A stretch of 64,000 bases of DNA, taken from contig CM039508.1 of the NCBI GenBank assembly GCA_022432975.1, positions 21,035,213 through 21,099,212 on the forward strand, written 5' to 3'. Positions within the stretch are counted from its first letter, which is position 1. The number at the start of each line of letters is the position of its first letter. Source of the stretch: Begonia masoniana (lineage: Eukaryota; Streptophyta; Magnoliopsida; Cucurbitales; Begoniaceae). Below, piece after piece: positions 1 through 12,712 of the stretch. The translations under genes and the position numbers were made by a program. Under the pieces are notes generated by a model that worked only from the letters and a program-made list of their open reading frames with translations, did no database searches and was not told the origin of the DNA.

Positions 1-190
1 CCACGACACGCATGCAAAAGTTTCATTCTCGGGCCCCGAACGTCGCAATTGGCCCAAATTTTCAAAACTTAGCACCATAGGTGCCCAATCCGGGCCAAAA
101 AGAACATAGGCTACTGAAACCCAGCCTCAGCTGTTCTACACGGATCTCCGTTGCCCCTGATATGGAAGTAAGTACTCGGTCGAAAAAAAG

Positions 191-307
191 AGTGCAACAC
201 GAGAACTTCTCAAGTGGTCACCCAACTTAGTACTACTCTCGCCGAAGAACTTTTAACTTCGAAGTTCTGATGGGATCCAGTGCATTAGTGCTCGTATGGT
301 CGCACCC
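191..307 (-). rRNA. 5S rRNA-like copy 1
   Basis: First complete copy. Carries the array-type helix IV (AAGT/ACTT). Private change: GAAGTTCTT in place of the usual GAAGTGCTT region of box A. Confidence 0.75.
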
Positions 308-701
308 AACATTCTTCGTCCACCAATTCACTTTGTCCGAAGCCCAGCGAGACCGCCGCAATCCGTTCCTCCCACGCAAGACCTCCCGTGCCATCGAATT
401 TTGCTCCACAAAACCCACTACGCCACGCCGTCCTCCTCGGCGTCACGGCGCTCTAACCTCCGCACTCCCACGCATCGAACGCTTTCACCGCGATCGTCTT
501 CCACTCCTAATTTACCATGACACGCATGCAAAAGTTCCATTCTCAGGCCCCGAATGTCGCAATTTGCCCAAATTTTCAATACTCAGCGCCGTAGGCGCCA
601 ATCCAAGCCAAAAAGGACAAGGGCCGCTGAAACCAATCCTAGGCTGTTCTGCACGGATCTCAGTCGCCGCTGATATGGAAGTAAGTTCTCGGTCGAAAAA
701 A

Positions 702-820
702 GTGGTGCAACACGAGGACTTCCCAAGAGGTCACCCAACATAGTACTACTCTCGCCGAAACACTTTTAACTTCGGAGTTCTGACAGGATCCGGTGCATTA
801 GTGCTGGTATGGTCGCACCC
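702..820 (-). rRNA. 5S rRNA-like copy 2
   Basis: Has the ancestral C at position 15 (CCATACCAGC) but the array-type C at 64, so this helix II pair is broken. One helix IV base is also unpaired (AAGAGG on the plus strand). Confidence 0.72.
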
Positions 821-1216
821 AACATTCTTCGTCCACCAATTAACTTTGTCCGATGCCCAACGAGACCGCCGCAACATGTTCTTCCCATGCAAGACCACCC
901 GTGCCATTGAATTTTGTTCCACAAAACCCTCCACACCCCGCCCTCCTCCTCGGCGTCACGGCGCTCTAACCTCCGCACTCCCACGCATCGAATGCTTCCA
1001 CCGCAATCGCCTTCCACTCCTAATTGACCACGACACGCATGCAAAAGTTCCATTCTTAGGCGCCGAATGTCGCAATTGGCCTAAATTATCAAAACTCGGC
1101 GCCGTAGGCACCCAATCCAGGCCAAAGAGGACATAGGCCGCTGAAACATAGCCTCAGCTGTTCTGCACGGATCTCCGTTGCCCCAGATATAGAAGTAAGT
1201 ACTCGGTCAGAAAAAA

Positions 1217-1333
1217 GATTGCAACACGAGAACTTTACAAGTGGTCACCCAACATAATACTACTCTCGCCGAAGCACTTTTAACTTCAGAGTTCTGATGG
1301 GATCCGGTGCATTAGTGCTCGTATGGTTGCACA
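1217..1333 (-). rRNA. 5S rRNA-like copy 3
   Basis: 5' end reads GTGTGCAACCATACG, with two changes that weaken helix I; the 3' end is GTTGCAATC. Likely decayed. Confidence 0.7.
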
Positions 1334-1730
1334 CAACATTATTCGTCCACCAATTCACTTTGTCCGATGCCCCGCGAGACCGCCGCAACCTGTTCCTCCC
1401 ACGCAAGACCTCCCATTCCATTGAATTTTGCTCCACAAAACCACACTACGCCCCGCCGTCCTCCTCGGCGTCACGGCGCTCTAACCTCTGCACTCCCACA
1501 CATCGAACGCTTCCACCGCGATCGCCTTCCACTCCTAATAGACCACGACACGCATGCAAAAGTTACATTCTCATACCCCGAACGTCGCAATTTGCCCAAA
1601 TTTTCAATACTCAGCGCCGTAGGCGCCCAATCCGGGCCAAAAAGAACAAGCGCCGCTGAAAACAAGCCTCAGTTTTTCTGCAGGAATCTCCATCGCCCAT
1701 GATATGGAAGTAATTTCTCGGTCGAAAAAA

Positions 1731-1849
1731 GTGGTGCCACACGAGGACTTCCCAAGTGGTCACCCAACTTAGTACTACTCTCGTCGAAGCACTTTTAACT
1801 TCGGAGTTCTGGTGGGATTCGGTGCATTAGTGCTCGTATGGTCGCACCC
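1731..1849 (-). rRNA. 5S rRNA-like copy 4
   Basis: 3' end GTGTGGCACCAC and GAATCCCACCAGAAC are private changes, shared with the copy at 5329, its recent duplicate. Confidence 0.72.
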
Positions 1850-2245
1850 AACAATCTTCGTCCACCAAATCACTTTGTCTAATGCCTAGCGAGACCTCCG
1901 CAACCCGTTCCTCCCATGCAAGACCTCCCGTGCCATTGAATTTTGCTACACAAAACCCTCCACGCCCCGCCCTCCTCCTCGGCGTCACGGCGCTCTAACC
2001 TCCGCACTCCCACGCATCAAACGCTTCCACCGCAATCGCTTTCCACTCCTAATTGATCACGACACGCATGCAAAAGTTCTATTCTCGAGCGCCGAATGTC
2101 GCAATTGCCCCAAATTTTCAATACTCGGCGCCGTAGGTGCCCAATCCGGGCCAGAAAGGACATGGGCAGCTGAAACCCAGCCTCAGCTGTTCTGCACGGA
2201 TCTCCGTTGCCCCTGATATTGAAGTAAGTACTCGGTCGAAAAAAA

Positions 2246-2363
2246 GAGTGCAACACGAGGACTTCCCAAGTGGTCACCCAACTTAATACTACTCTTGCCG
2301 AAGCACTTTTAACTACGGAGTTCTAATGGGATCCGGTGAATTAGTGCTCGTATGGTCACACCC
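2246..2363 (-). rRNA. 5S rRNA-like copy 5
   Basis: GGGTGTGACC start and a CCGTAG hairpin-loop change; near-identical to the copy at 6875. Confidence 0.72.
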
Positions 2364-2756
2364 AACATTATTCAAGCAGCAATTCACTTTGTCTTATGCC
2401 CCGCGAGACCGCCACAACCCGTTCCACCCACGCAAGACCTCCCATGCCATTGAATTTTTCTCCAAAAACCCACCACGCCACGCCGTCCCCCTCGGCGTCA
2501 CGGCACTGAACCTTCGCACTCCCACGCATCAAACGCTTCCACCGCGATCGTCTTCCACTCCTAATTGACCACGACACGCATGCAAAAGTTCCATTATCAT
2601 GCCTCGAATGTTGCAATCTGCCCAAATTTTCAATACTCAGCGCCGTAGACGCCGAATCCGGGAAATAAAGGACAAGGGCCGCTGAAACCAAGCCTCAGCT
2701 GTTCTGCGCGGATCTCCGTCGCCCCTGATATGGAAGTAAGTTCTCAGTCGAAAAAA

Positions 2757-2875
2757 GTGGTGCAACACGAGGACTTCCCAAGAGGTCACCCAACTTAGCA
2801 CTACTCTCGCCGAAACACTTTTAACTTCAGAGTTCTGACAGGATCCGGTGCATTAGTGCTGGTATGGTCGCACCC
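2757..2875 (-). rRNA. 5S rRNA-like copy 6
   Basis: Shares with copy 2 the ancestral C15 and CCTGTCAGAAC, so copies 2 and 6 form one sub-lineage. Confidence 0.72.
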
Positions 2876-3271
2876 AACATTCTTCGTCCACCAATTCACT
2901 TTGTCCGATAACCAACGAGACCGCCGCAACCAATTCCTCCCATGCAAGACCACCCGTGCCATTGAATTTTTCTCCACAAAACCCTCCACGCCCTGCCCCC
3001 CTGCTCGGCGTCACGGCGCTCTAACCTCCGCACTCCCACGTATCAAACGCTTCCACCGTAATCGCCTTCTACTCTTAATTGACCACGACACGCATGCAAA
3101 AGTTCCATTCTCGGGCGCCGAACGTCGCTATTGGCCCAAAGTTTTAAAACTCGACGCCGTAGGCGCCTAATCCGGGCCGAAAAGGACATGGGCCGCTGAA
3201 ACCCAACCTCAACTGTTCTGCAGGGATCTCTGTTGCCCCAGATATAGAAGTAAGTACTCGGTCGAAAAAAA

Positions 3272-3389
3272 GATTGCAACACAAGGACTTCCCAAGTGGT
3301 CACCCAACTTAGTACTACTCTCACTGAAGCACTTTTAACTTCGGAGTTCTGATGGGATCAGGTGCATTAGTGCTCGTATGGTCGCACCC
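3272..3389 (-). rRNA. 5S rRNA-like copy 7
   Basis: CCTTGTGTTGCAATC 3' end and TGATCCCATC; duplicated at 7897. Confidence 0.72.
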
Positions 3390-3786
3390 AACATTATTCG
3401 TCCACCAATTCACTTTGTCCAATGCACCGCGAGACCGCCGCAACCCGTTCCTGCCACGCAAGACCTCCCGTGCCATTGAATTTTGCTCCACAAAACCTTC
3501 CACGCCTCGCCCTCCTCCTCGGCGTCACGGCGCTCTAACCTCTGCACTCCCACGCATCGAACGCTTCCACCGCAATCGCCTTCCACTCCTAATTGACCAC
3601 GACACGCATGTAAAAGTTCCATTATCGGGCGCCGAACGTCGCCATTGGCCCAAATTTTCAAAACTCGGCGCCATAGGTGCCCAATCCGGGCCGAAAAGTA
3701 CATGGGCCGCTGAAACCCAGCCTCAGCTGTTCTGCACGGATCTCCGTTGCCCCAGATATAGAAGTAAGTACTCGGTCAAAAAAAAA

Positions 3787-3904
3787 GAGTGCAACACGAG
3801 GACTTCTCATGTGGTCACCCAACTTAGTACAACTCTCACCGAAGCCCTTTTAACTTCGGAGTTCTGATGGGATCAGGTGCATTAGTGCTCGTATGGTCGC
3901 ACCC
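3787..3904 (-). rRNA. 5S rRNA-like copy 8
   Basis: Helix IV altered to ACATGAGAAG; box A has GGGCTTCGG. Duplicated at 8409. Confidence 0.7.
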
Positions 3905-4299
3905 AACATTATTCGTCCACCAATTCACTTTGTCCGATACCCCGCAAGACTGCCGCAACCCGTTCCTCCCACGCAAGACCTCCCGTGCTTTTGAATTTTG
4001 CTCCACAAAACCTTCCACGCCCTCCCCTCCTCCTCGGCGTCACGACGCTCTAACCTCCGCACTCCCACGCATCGAACGCTGCCACCGCGATAGCCTTCGA
4101 CCCCTAATTGACCACCACATGCATGCAAAAGTTCCATTCTCGGGCCCTGAACATCACAATTGGCCCAAATTTTGAATTGTCAGTGCCGCAGGCACCTAAT
4201 CCGAGCCAAAAAGGACAAGGGCCGCTGAATCCCAGCTTCAACTTTTCTGCGCGGATATCTGTCACACCTGATATGGAAGTAAGTACTCGATCAAAAAAA

Positions 4300-4418
4300 G
4301 GAGTGCAACACGAGGATTTCCCAAGTGGTCACCCAAATTAGTACTACTCTCGTCGAAGCACTTTTAACTTCGGAGTACTGATGGGATCCGGTGCATTAGT
4401 GCTCGTAAGGTCGCAACC
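4300..4418 (-). rRNA. 5S rRNA-like copy 9
   Basis: 5' end GGTTGCGACCTTACG disrupts helix I; CAGTACTCCGAAG in helix III. Duplicated at 8920. Confidence 0.7.
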
Positions 4419-4815
4419 GAAATTTTTCATCCACCAATTCACTTTGTCTTATGCCCAGCGAGACCGCCGCAACCCGTTCCTCCGATGGAATACCTCCCAT
4501 GCCATTGAATTTTGCTCCACAAAACTCTGCACGCCCCGTCCTCATCCTCGGCGTCTCGGCACTCTAACCTCTGCACTATATCGCATCGAACGCTTCCACC
4601 GCGATCGCATTCCACTCCTAATTAACCACAACACGCATGAAAAAGTTCCATTCTCGGGCCCCGAACGTCGCAATTGGCCCAAATTTTGAATACTCAGCGC
4701 CGAAGGCGACCAATCAGGGCCAAAAAGATAAAGAGACGTTAAAACCCAACCTCAGCTATTCTGTGCGGTTCTCTGTAACCCCTAATATGGAAGTAAGTAC
4801 TCGGTCGAAAAAAAA

Positions 4816-4933
4816 GGGTGCAACAGGAGGACTTCCCAAGTGGTCATCTTACTTAGTACTACTCTCGTCGAAACACTTTTAACTTCAGAGTTCTGATGGG
4901 ATCCGGTGCATTAGTGCTCGTATGGTCGCACCC
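4816..4933 (-). rRNA. 5S rRNA-like copy 10
   Basis: AAGTAAGATGACCACTTGG in box C, a disrupted helix IV; CTCCTGTTGCACCC 3' end. Confidence 0.7.
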
Positions 4934-5328
4934 AACATTCTTCGTCCACCAATTCACTTTGTCCGATGCCCCGCGAGACCGCCGCAACCTGTTCCTCCCA
5001 CGCAAGACCTCCCGTGCCATTGAATTTTGTTCCACAAAACCCTCCACGCCCCGCCCTCCTCCTCGGCGTCACGGCGCTCTAACCTCTGCACTCCCACACA
5101 TCGAACGCTTCCACCGCGATCGCCTTCCACTCCTAATTGACCACGACACGCATGCAAAAGTTACATTCTCATACCCCGAACGTCGCAATTTGCCCAAATT
5201 TTCAATACTCAGCGCCGTAGGCGCCCAATCCGGGCCAAAAAGAACAAGCGCCGCTGAAAACAAGCCTCAGTTTTTCTGCAGGAATCTCCATCGCCCATGA
5301 TATGGAAGTAAGTTCTCGGTCGAAAAAA

Positions 5329-5447
5329 GTGGTGCCACACGAGGACTTCCCAAGTGGTCACCCAACTTAGTACTACTCTCGTCGAAGCACTTTTAACTTC
5401 GGAGTTCTGGTGGGATTCGGTGCATTAGTGCTCGTATGGTCGCACCC
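5329..5447 (-). rRNA. 5S rRNA-like copy 11
   Basis: Duplicate of copy 4 (offset about 3599), with the same CACCAGAACTCC and GTGTGGCACC changes. Confidence 0.72.
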
Positions 5448-5845
5448 AACAATCTTCGTCCACCAAATCACTTTGTCTAAGGCCTAGCGAGACCTCCGCA
5501 ACCCGTTCCTTCCCATGCAAGACCTCCCGTGCCATTGAATTTTGCTACACAAAAACCCTCCAACCTCCCCGCCCTCCTCCGCGGCGTCACGGCGCTCTAA
5601 CCTCCGCACTCCCACGCATCAAACGCTTCCACCGCAATCGCTTTCCCACTCTAATTGATCACGACACGCATGCAAAGTTCTATTCTCGAGCGCCGAATGT
5701 CGCAATTGCCCCAAATTTTCAATACTCGGCGCCGTAGGTGCCCAATCCGGGCCGAAAGGACATGGGCAGCTGAAACCACAGCCTCAGCTGTTCTTCACGG
5801 ATCTCCGTTGCCCTGATATTGAAGTAAGTACTCGGTCGAAAAAAA

Positions 5846-5962
5846 GAGTGCAACACGAGGACTTCCCAGTGGTCACCCAACTTAATACTACTCTCGCCGA
5901 AGCACTTTTAACTTCGGAGTACTAAAGGGATCCGGTGCATTAGTGCTCGTATAGTCGCACCC
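5846..5962 (-). rRNA. 5S rRNA-like copy 12
   Basis: One base deleted in CCACTGGGAAG; GGATCCCTTTAGTACTCC. The following spacer is a duplicate of that at 10777. Confidence 0.7.
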
Positions 5963-6358
5963 GAAATTTTTCATCCGCCAATTCACTTTGTCTGATGCCC
6001 AGCGAGACCGCCGCAACCCGTTCCTCCCATGCCAGACCTCACGCGCCATTGAATTTTGCTCCACAAAACTCTCCACAGTCCCGCCCTCATCCTCGGCATC
6101 ACGGCGCTTTAAACCTCCGCACTCCAACGCATCAAACGCTTCCACCGCGATCGCCTTCCACTCCTAATTGACCACAAAACGCATGCAAAAGTTCCATTCT
6201 CTGGCCCGAACGTCGCAATTAACCCAAATTTTGAATACTCAGCGTCGTAGGCGCCCAATCCGGGCCAAAAAGGGCAAGGGACGTTGAAACCCCGATTCAG
6301 CTATTCTGTACGGTTCTCTGTCGCCCCTGATATGGAAGTAAGTACTCGGTCGAAAAAA

Positions 6359-6477
6359 GGGGTGCAACACGAGGACTTCCCAAGTGGTCACCCAACTTAG
6401 CACTACTCTCGCCGAAACACTTTTAACTTCGGAGTTCTGATGGGATCAGGTGCATTAGTGCTCGTATGGTCGCACCC
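6359..6477 (-). rRNA. 5S rRNA-like copy 13
   Basis: Array-type helix II and IV pairs intact; GTGTTTCGGCGAG box A variant, AGTGCTAAG at helix IV base. Confidence 0.74.
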
Positions 6478-6874
6478 AACATTATTCGTCCACCAATTCA
6501 CTTTGTCCAATGCACCGCGAGACCGCCGCAACCCGTTCCTCCCATGCAAGACCACCCGTGCCATTGAATTTTTCTCCACAAAACCCTCCACGCCCCGCCC
6601 TCCTCCTCGGCGTCACGGCGCTCTAACCTCCGCACTCCCACGTATCAAACGCTTCCACCGTAATCGCCTTCTACTCTTAATTGACCACGACACGCATGCA
6701 AAAGTTCTATTCTCGAGCGCCGAATGTCGCAATTGCCCCAAATTTTCAATACTCAGCGCCGTAGGCGCCCAATCCGGGCCAGAAAGGACATGGGCCGCTG
6801 AAAACCCAGCCTCAGCTGTTCTGCACGGATCTCCGTTGCCCCAGATATAGAAGTAAGTACTCGGTCGAAAAAAA

Positions 6875-6992
6875 GAGTGCAACACGAGGACTTCCCAAGT
6901 GGTCACCCAACTTAATACTACTCTTGCCGAAGCACTTTTAACTACGGAGTTCTAATGGGATCCGGTGAATTAGTGCTCGTATGGTCACACCC
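6875..6992 (-). rRNA. 5S rRNA-like copy 14
   Basis: Duplicate of copy 5 (offset about 4629); its spacer lacks several single bases relative to copy 5's spacer. Confidence 0.72.
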
Positions 6993-7382
6993 AACATTAT
7001 TCAAGCAGCAATTCACTTTGTCTTATGCCCCGCGAGACCGCCACAACCCGTTCCACCCACGCAAGACCTCCATGCCATTGAATTTTTCTCCAAAACCCAC
7101 CACGCCACGCCGTCCCCCTCGGCGTCACGGCACTGAACCTTCGCACTCCCACGCATCAAACGCTTCCACCGCGATCGTCTTCCACTCCTAATGACCACGA
7201 CACGCATGCAAAAGTTCCATTATCATGCCTCGAATGTTGCAATCTGCCCAAATTTTCAATACTCAGCGCCGTAGACGCCGAATCCGGGAAATAAAGGACA
7301 AGGGCCGCTGAAACCAAGCCTCAGCTGTTCTGCGCGGATCTCCGTCGCCCCTGATATGGAAGTAAGTTCTCAGTCGAAAAAA

Positions 7383-7501
7383 GGAGTGCAACACGAGGAC
7401 TTCCCAAGTGGTCACCCAACTTAGTACTACTCTCACTGAAGCACTTTTAACTTCGGAGTTCTGATGGGATCAGGTGCATTAGTGCTCGTATGGTCGCACC
7501 C
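7383..7501 (-). rRNA. 5S rRNA-like copy 15
   Basis: Close to the array consensus, with TGATCCCATC and CAGTGAGAGTAG as differences. Confidence 0.75.
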
Positions 7502-7896
7502 AACATTATTCGTCCACCAATTCACTTTGTCCAATGCACCGCGAGACCGCCGCAACCCGTTCCTCCCACGCAAGACCTCCCGTGCCATTGAATTTTGCTC
7601 CACAAAACCTTCCACGCCTCGCCCTCCTCCTCGGCGTCACGGCGCTCTAACCTCCGCACTCCCACGCATCGAACGCTTCCACCGCAATCGCCTTCCACTC
7701 CTAATTGACCACGACACGCATGCAAAAGTTCCATTCTCGGGCGCCGAACGTCGCCATTGGCCCAAATTTTCAAAACTCGGCGCCATAGGTGCCCAATCCG
7801 GGCCGAAAAGTACATGGGCCGCTGAAACCCAGCCTCAGCTGTTCTGCACGGATCTCCGTTGCCCCAGATATAGAAGTAAGTACTCGGTCGAAAAAA

Positions 7897-8014
7897 GATT
7901 GCAACACAAGGACTTCCCAAGTGGTCACCCAACTTAGTACTACTCTCACTGAAGCACTTTTAACTTCGGAGTTCTGATGGGATCAGGTGCATTAGTGCTC
8001 GTATGGTCGCACCC
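7897..8014 (-). rRNA. 5S rRNA-like copy 16
   Basis: Duplicate of copy 7 (offset about 4625). Confidence 0.72.
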
Positions 8015-8408
8015 AACATTATTCGTCCACCAATTCACTTTGTCCAATGCACCGCGAGACCGCCGCAACCCGTTCCTGCCACGCAAGACCTCCCGTGCCA
8101 TTGAATTTTGCTCCACAAAACCTTCCACGCCTCGCCCTCCTCCTCGGCGTCACGGCGCTCTAACCTCTGCACTCCCACGCATCGAACGCTTCCACCGCAA
8201 TCGCCTTCCACTCCTAATTGACCACGACACGCATGTAAAAGTTCCATTATCGGGCGCCGAACGTCGCCATTGGCCCAAATTTTCAAAACTCGGCGCCATA
8301 GGTGCCCAATCCGGGCCGAAAAGTACATGGGCCGCTGAAACCAGCCTCAGCTGTTCTGCACGGATCTCGTTGCCCCAGATATAGAAGTAAGTACTCGGTC
8401 AAAAAAAA

Positions 8409-8526
8409 GAGTGCAACACGAGGACTTCTCATGTGGTCACCCAACTTAGTACAACTCTCACCGAAGCCCTTTTAACTTCGGAGTTCTGATGGGATCAGGT
8501 GCATTAGTGCTCGTATGGTCGCACCC
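8409..8526 (-). rRNA. 5S rRNA-like copy 17
   Basis: Duplicate of copy 8; T-run of eight at the 3' end. Confidence 0.7.
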
Positions 8527-8919
8527 AACATTATTCGTCCACCAATTCACTTTGTCCGATACCCCGCAAGACTGCCGCAACCCGTTCCTCCCACGCAAGA
8601 CCTCCCGTGCTTTTGAATTTTGCTCCACAAAACCTTCCACGCCCTCCCCTCCTCCTCGGCGTCACGACGCTCTAACCTCCGCACTCCCACGCATCGAACG
8701 CTGCCACCGCGATAGCCTTCGACCCCTAATTGACCACCACATGCATGCAAAAGTTCCATTCTCGGGCCCTGAACATCACAATTGGCCCAAATTTTGAATT
8801 GTCAGTGCCGCAGGCACCTAATCGAGCCAAAAAGGACAAGGGCCGCTGAATCCCAGCTTCAACTTTTCTGCGCGGATATCTGTCACACTGATATGGAAGT
8901 AAGTACTCGATCAAAAAAA

Positions 8920-9038
8920 GGAGTGCAACACGAGGATTTCCCAAGTGGTCACCCAAATTAGTACTACTCTCGTCGAAGCACTTTTAACTTCGGAGTACTG
9001 ATGGGATCCGGTGCATTAGTGCTCGTAAGGTCGCAACC
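8920..9038 (-). rRNA. 5S rRNA-like copy 18
   Basis: Duplicate of copy 9 with the same helix I lesion. Confidence 0.7.
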
Positions 9039-9435
9039 GAAATTTTTCATCCACCAATTCACTTTGTCTTATGCCCAGCGAGACCGCCGCAACCCGTTCC
9101 TCCGATGGAATACCTCCCATGCCATTGAATTTTGCTCCACAAAACTCTGCACGCCCCGTCCTCATCCTCGGCGTCTCGGCACTCTAACCTCTGCACTATA
9201 TCGCATCGAACGCTTCCACCGCGATCGCATTCCACTCCTAATTAACCACAACACGCATGAAAAAGTTCCATTCTCGGGCCCCGAACGTCGCAATTGGCCC
9301 AAATTTTGAATACTCAGCGCCGAAGGCGACCAATCAGGGCCAAAAAGATAAAGAGACGTTAAAACCCAACCTCAGCTATTCTGTGCGGTTCTCTGTAACC
9401 CCTAATATGGAAGTAAGTACTCGGTCGAAAAAAAA

Positions 9436-9552
9436 GGGTGCAACAGGAGGACTTCCCAAGTGGTCATCTTACTTAGTACTACTCTCGTCGAAACACTTTT
9501 AACTTCGGAGTTCTGAATGAATCCGGTGCATTAGTGTTCGTATGGTCCACCC
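9436..9552 (-). rRNA. 5S rRNA-like copy 19
   Basis: Duplicate of copy 10 in its 3' half; 5' end GGGTGGACC lacks one base, so helix I is broken. Confidence 0.68.
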
Positions 9553-9916
9553 AACATACTTCGTCCACCAGTTTACTTTGTCCGATTCCCAGCGAGACCG
9601 CCGCAACCCGTTCCTCCCACTCAAGAGGTGCCATTTAATTTTTCTCCTCATCGGCGTCACGGCGCTCTAACCTCCGCACTCCGACGCATCAAACGCTTAC
9701 ACCGCGATCGCCTTCCACTCCTAATGGACCACGACATGCATGCAAAAGTTACATTCTCGGGCCCCGAACGTCGCAATTGGCCCAAATTTTGAATACTCAG
9801 CACCGTAGGCGCCAAATCCGAGCCAAAAAGTTAAAAGGACGTTAAAACCTAGCCTCAGCTATTCTGTGCGGTTCTCTGTCACCCCTAATATGGAAGTAAG
9901 TACTCGGTTGAAAAAA

Positions 9917-10034
9917 GTGGTGCAACACGAGGACTTCCCAAGTGGTCACCTTACTTAGTACTACTCTCGCCGAAACACTTTTAACTTCGGAGTTCTGATG
10001 GGATCCGGTGCATCAGGGCTCGTATGGTCCACCC
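9917..10034 (-). rRNA. 5S rRNA-like copy 20
   Basis: GGGTGGACC 5' end and AAGTAAGGTGACC box C variant. Confidence 0.68.
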
Positions 10035-10429
10035 AACATTCTTCGTCCACCACATTCCTTTGTCCGATTACCAGCGAGACCTCCGCAACCTGTTCCTCAC
10101 ACACAAGGCCTCCCGTGCCATTGAATTTTGCTCCACAAAACCCTCCACGCCCAGCCCTCCACCTCGGCGTCACGACGCTCTGACCTCCGCACTCCCACGC
10201 ATCAAACGCTTCCACCGCGATCGCCTTCCACTTATAATTGACCATGACACGCTTGTAAAAGTTCCATTCTCGGCCCCAGAACTTCGCAATTGGCCCAAAT
10301 TTTCAATACTAAGCGCCTTAGGCGCCCAATCCGGGCCAAAATGGGCAAGGGAAACTGTAACCCAACCTCAGCTAATCTGTGCGGATCTCTGTCGTCCCAG
10401 ATATGGAAGTAAGTACTCAGTCTCAAAAA

Positions 10430-10459
10430 TGGGTGCAACACGAGGACTTCCCAAGTGAT
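10430..10459 (-). pseudogene. Truncated 5S-like copy 21
   Basis: Only the 3' 30 bases of the 5S part remain. At CCCAAGTGATC the sequence jumps into spacer (TCCTAATTGACC), so the rest of the 5S and half a spacer were deleted, probably by unequal recombination. Confidence 0.75.
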
Positions 10460-10659
10460 CTCCTAATTGACCACGACACGCATGCAAAAGTTCCATTCTC
10501 GGGCCCCGAACGTCGGAATTGGGCCAAATTTTGAATATTCAGCACCGCAGGCACCCAATCCAAGCCAAAAAGGACAAGGGCCGCTGAAACCTAGCTTCAG
10601 CTGTTCTGCGTGGATATCCGTCACCCCTGATATGTAAGTAAGTACTCGATCGAAAAAAG

Positions 10660-10777
10660 GAGTGCAACACGAAGATTTCCCAAATGGTCACCCAACTTAG
10701 TACTACTCTCGCCGAAGCACTTTTAACTTCGGAGTACTAAAGGGATCCGGTGCATTAGTGCTCGTATAGTCGCACCC
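10660..10777 (-). rRNA. 5S rRNA-like copy 22
   Basis: CCATTTGGGAAATC changes the helix IV arm; GGGTGCGACTATACG start. Shares the CTTTAGTACTCC segment with copy 12. Confidence 0.7.
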
Positions 10778-11172
10778 GAAATTTTTCATCCGCCAATTCA
10801 CTTTGTCTGATGCCCAGCGAGACCGCCGCAACCCGTTCCTCCCATGCCAGACCTCACGCGCCATTGAATTTTGCTCCACAAAACTCTCCACATCCCGCCC
10901 TCATCCTCGGCATCACGGCGCTTTAACCTCCGCACTCCAACGCATCAAACGCTTCCACCGCGATCGCCTTCCACTCCTAATTGACCACAAAACGCATGCA
11001 AAAGTTCCATTCTCTGGCCCGAACGTCGCAATTAACCCAAATTTTGAATACTCAGCGTCGTAGGCGCCCAATCCGGGCCAAAAAGGGCAAGGGACGTTGA
11101 AACCCCGATTCAGCTATTCTGTACGGTTCTCTGTCGCCCCTGATATGGAAGTAAGTACTCGGTCGAAAAAAG

Positions 11173-11289
11173 GGGTGCAACACGAGGACTTCCCAAGTGG
11201 TCGCCTTACTTAACACTACTCTCGCCGAAACACTTTTAACTTCGGAGTTCTGATTGAATCCGGTGCATTAGTGTTCGTATGGTCCACCC
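11173..11289 (-). rRNA. 5S rRNA-like copy 23
   Basis: GGGTGGACC 5' end; AAGTAAGGCGACC box C; GATTCAATCAGAAC. Confidence 0.68.
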
Positions 11290-11686
11290 AACATTCTTCG
11301 TCCACCAATTTACTTTGTCCGGTTCCCAGCAGGACCGCCGCAACCCGTTCCTCCCACGCAAGACCTCCCGTGAAATTGAATTTTGCTCCACAAAACCCTC
11401 CACGCCCCGTCCTCCTCCTCGGCGTCACGGCGCGCTAACTTCCGTACTCCCACGCATCGAACGCTTCCACCGCAATCGCCTTCCACCCCTAATTGACCGC
11501 AACACACATGCAGAAGTTCCATTCTCAGGCCCCAAACGTCGCAATTGGCCCAAAATTTTGAATACTCGGTGCCGCAGGCACCAAATCCGACCCAAAAAGG
11601 ACAAGGGCCGCTGAAACCCAGCTTCAGCTGTTCTGCGCGGATATCCGTCACACCTGATATGGAAGTAAGTACTCGGTCGAAAAAAG

Positions 11687-11804
11687 GAGTGCAACACGAG
11701 GATTTCCCAAGTGGGCACCCAAATTAGTACTACTCTCGCCGAAGCACTTTTAACTTCTGAGTACTAATGGGATCCGTTGCATTAGTGCTCGTATGGTCGA
11801 ACCT
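11687..11804 (-). rRNA. 5S rRNA-like copy 24
   Basis: AGGTTCGACC 5' end disrupts helix I; TTTGGGTGCCCACTTGG box C. Confidence 0.68.
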
Positions 11805-12199
11805 GAAATTCTTCGCTTGCCAATTCACTTTGTCTGATGCCCAGTGAGACCGCCGCAACCCGTTCCTCCAACGCAAGATCTCCCGTGCCATTGAATTTTG
11901 CTCCACAAAACTCTCCACGCCCGGCCCTCATCCTCGGCATCACGGCTCTCTAACCTCCGCCCTTTGACGCATCGAATGCTTACACCGCGATTGCCTTCCA
12001 TTCCTAATTAACCACGACACGCATGCAAAAGTTCCATTCTCGGGCCCCGAACGTCGTAATTTGCCCAAATTTTGAATACTCAACGCCGTAGGTGCCCAAT
12101 CCGGGCCAAAAATATCAAGGGACGTTAAAACCTAGCCTCAGCAGTTTTGTACGGTTCTCTGTCGCCCTTGATATGGAAGTAAGTACTCGGTTGAAAAAA

Positions 12200-12317
12200 G
12201 GGGTGCAACATGAGGACTTCCCATGTAGTCACCTTACTTATTACTACTCTCGCCGAAATACTTTTAACTTCGGAGTTCTTATGGGATCCGGTTCATTATT
12301 GCTCGTATGGTCCACCC
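12200..12317 (-). rRNA. 5S rRNA-like copy 25
   Basis: GGGTGGACC start; AAGTAAGGTGACTACATGG disrupts helix IV; CCTCATGTTGCACCCC 3' end. Confidence 0.68.
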
Positions 12318-12712
12318 AACATTCTTCGTTTACCAATTCACTTTGTCCGACTCCCAGCGAGACCACCGCAACCCGTTCCTCTCACGCAAAACCTCACGTG
12401 CCCTTGAATTTTGCTCCACAAAACCCTCCATGCCCCGCCCTCCTCTTCGGCGTCACGACGCTCTGACCTCCACACTCCCAAGCATCGAACGCTTCCACCG
12501 CGATCTCCTTCCACCCCTAATTGACCACGACACGCTTGTAAAAGTTCCATTCTCGGGCCCCGAATGTCAAAATTAGCCCAAATTTTCAATTCTCATCGCC
12601 GTAGGCGCCCAACTCGGGACAAAAAGGGCAAAGGACGCTGAAACCCAACCTCAGCTAATCTGGGTGGATCTCTGTCGCCCCTGATATGGAAGTAAGTACT
12701 CAGTCTAAAAAA

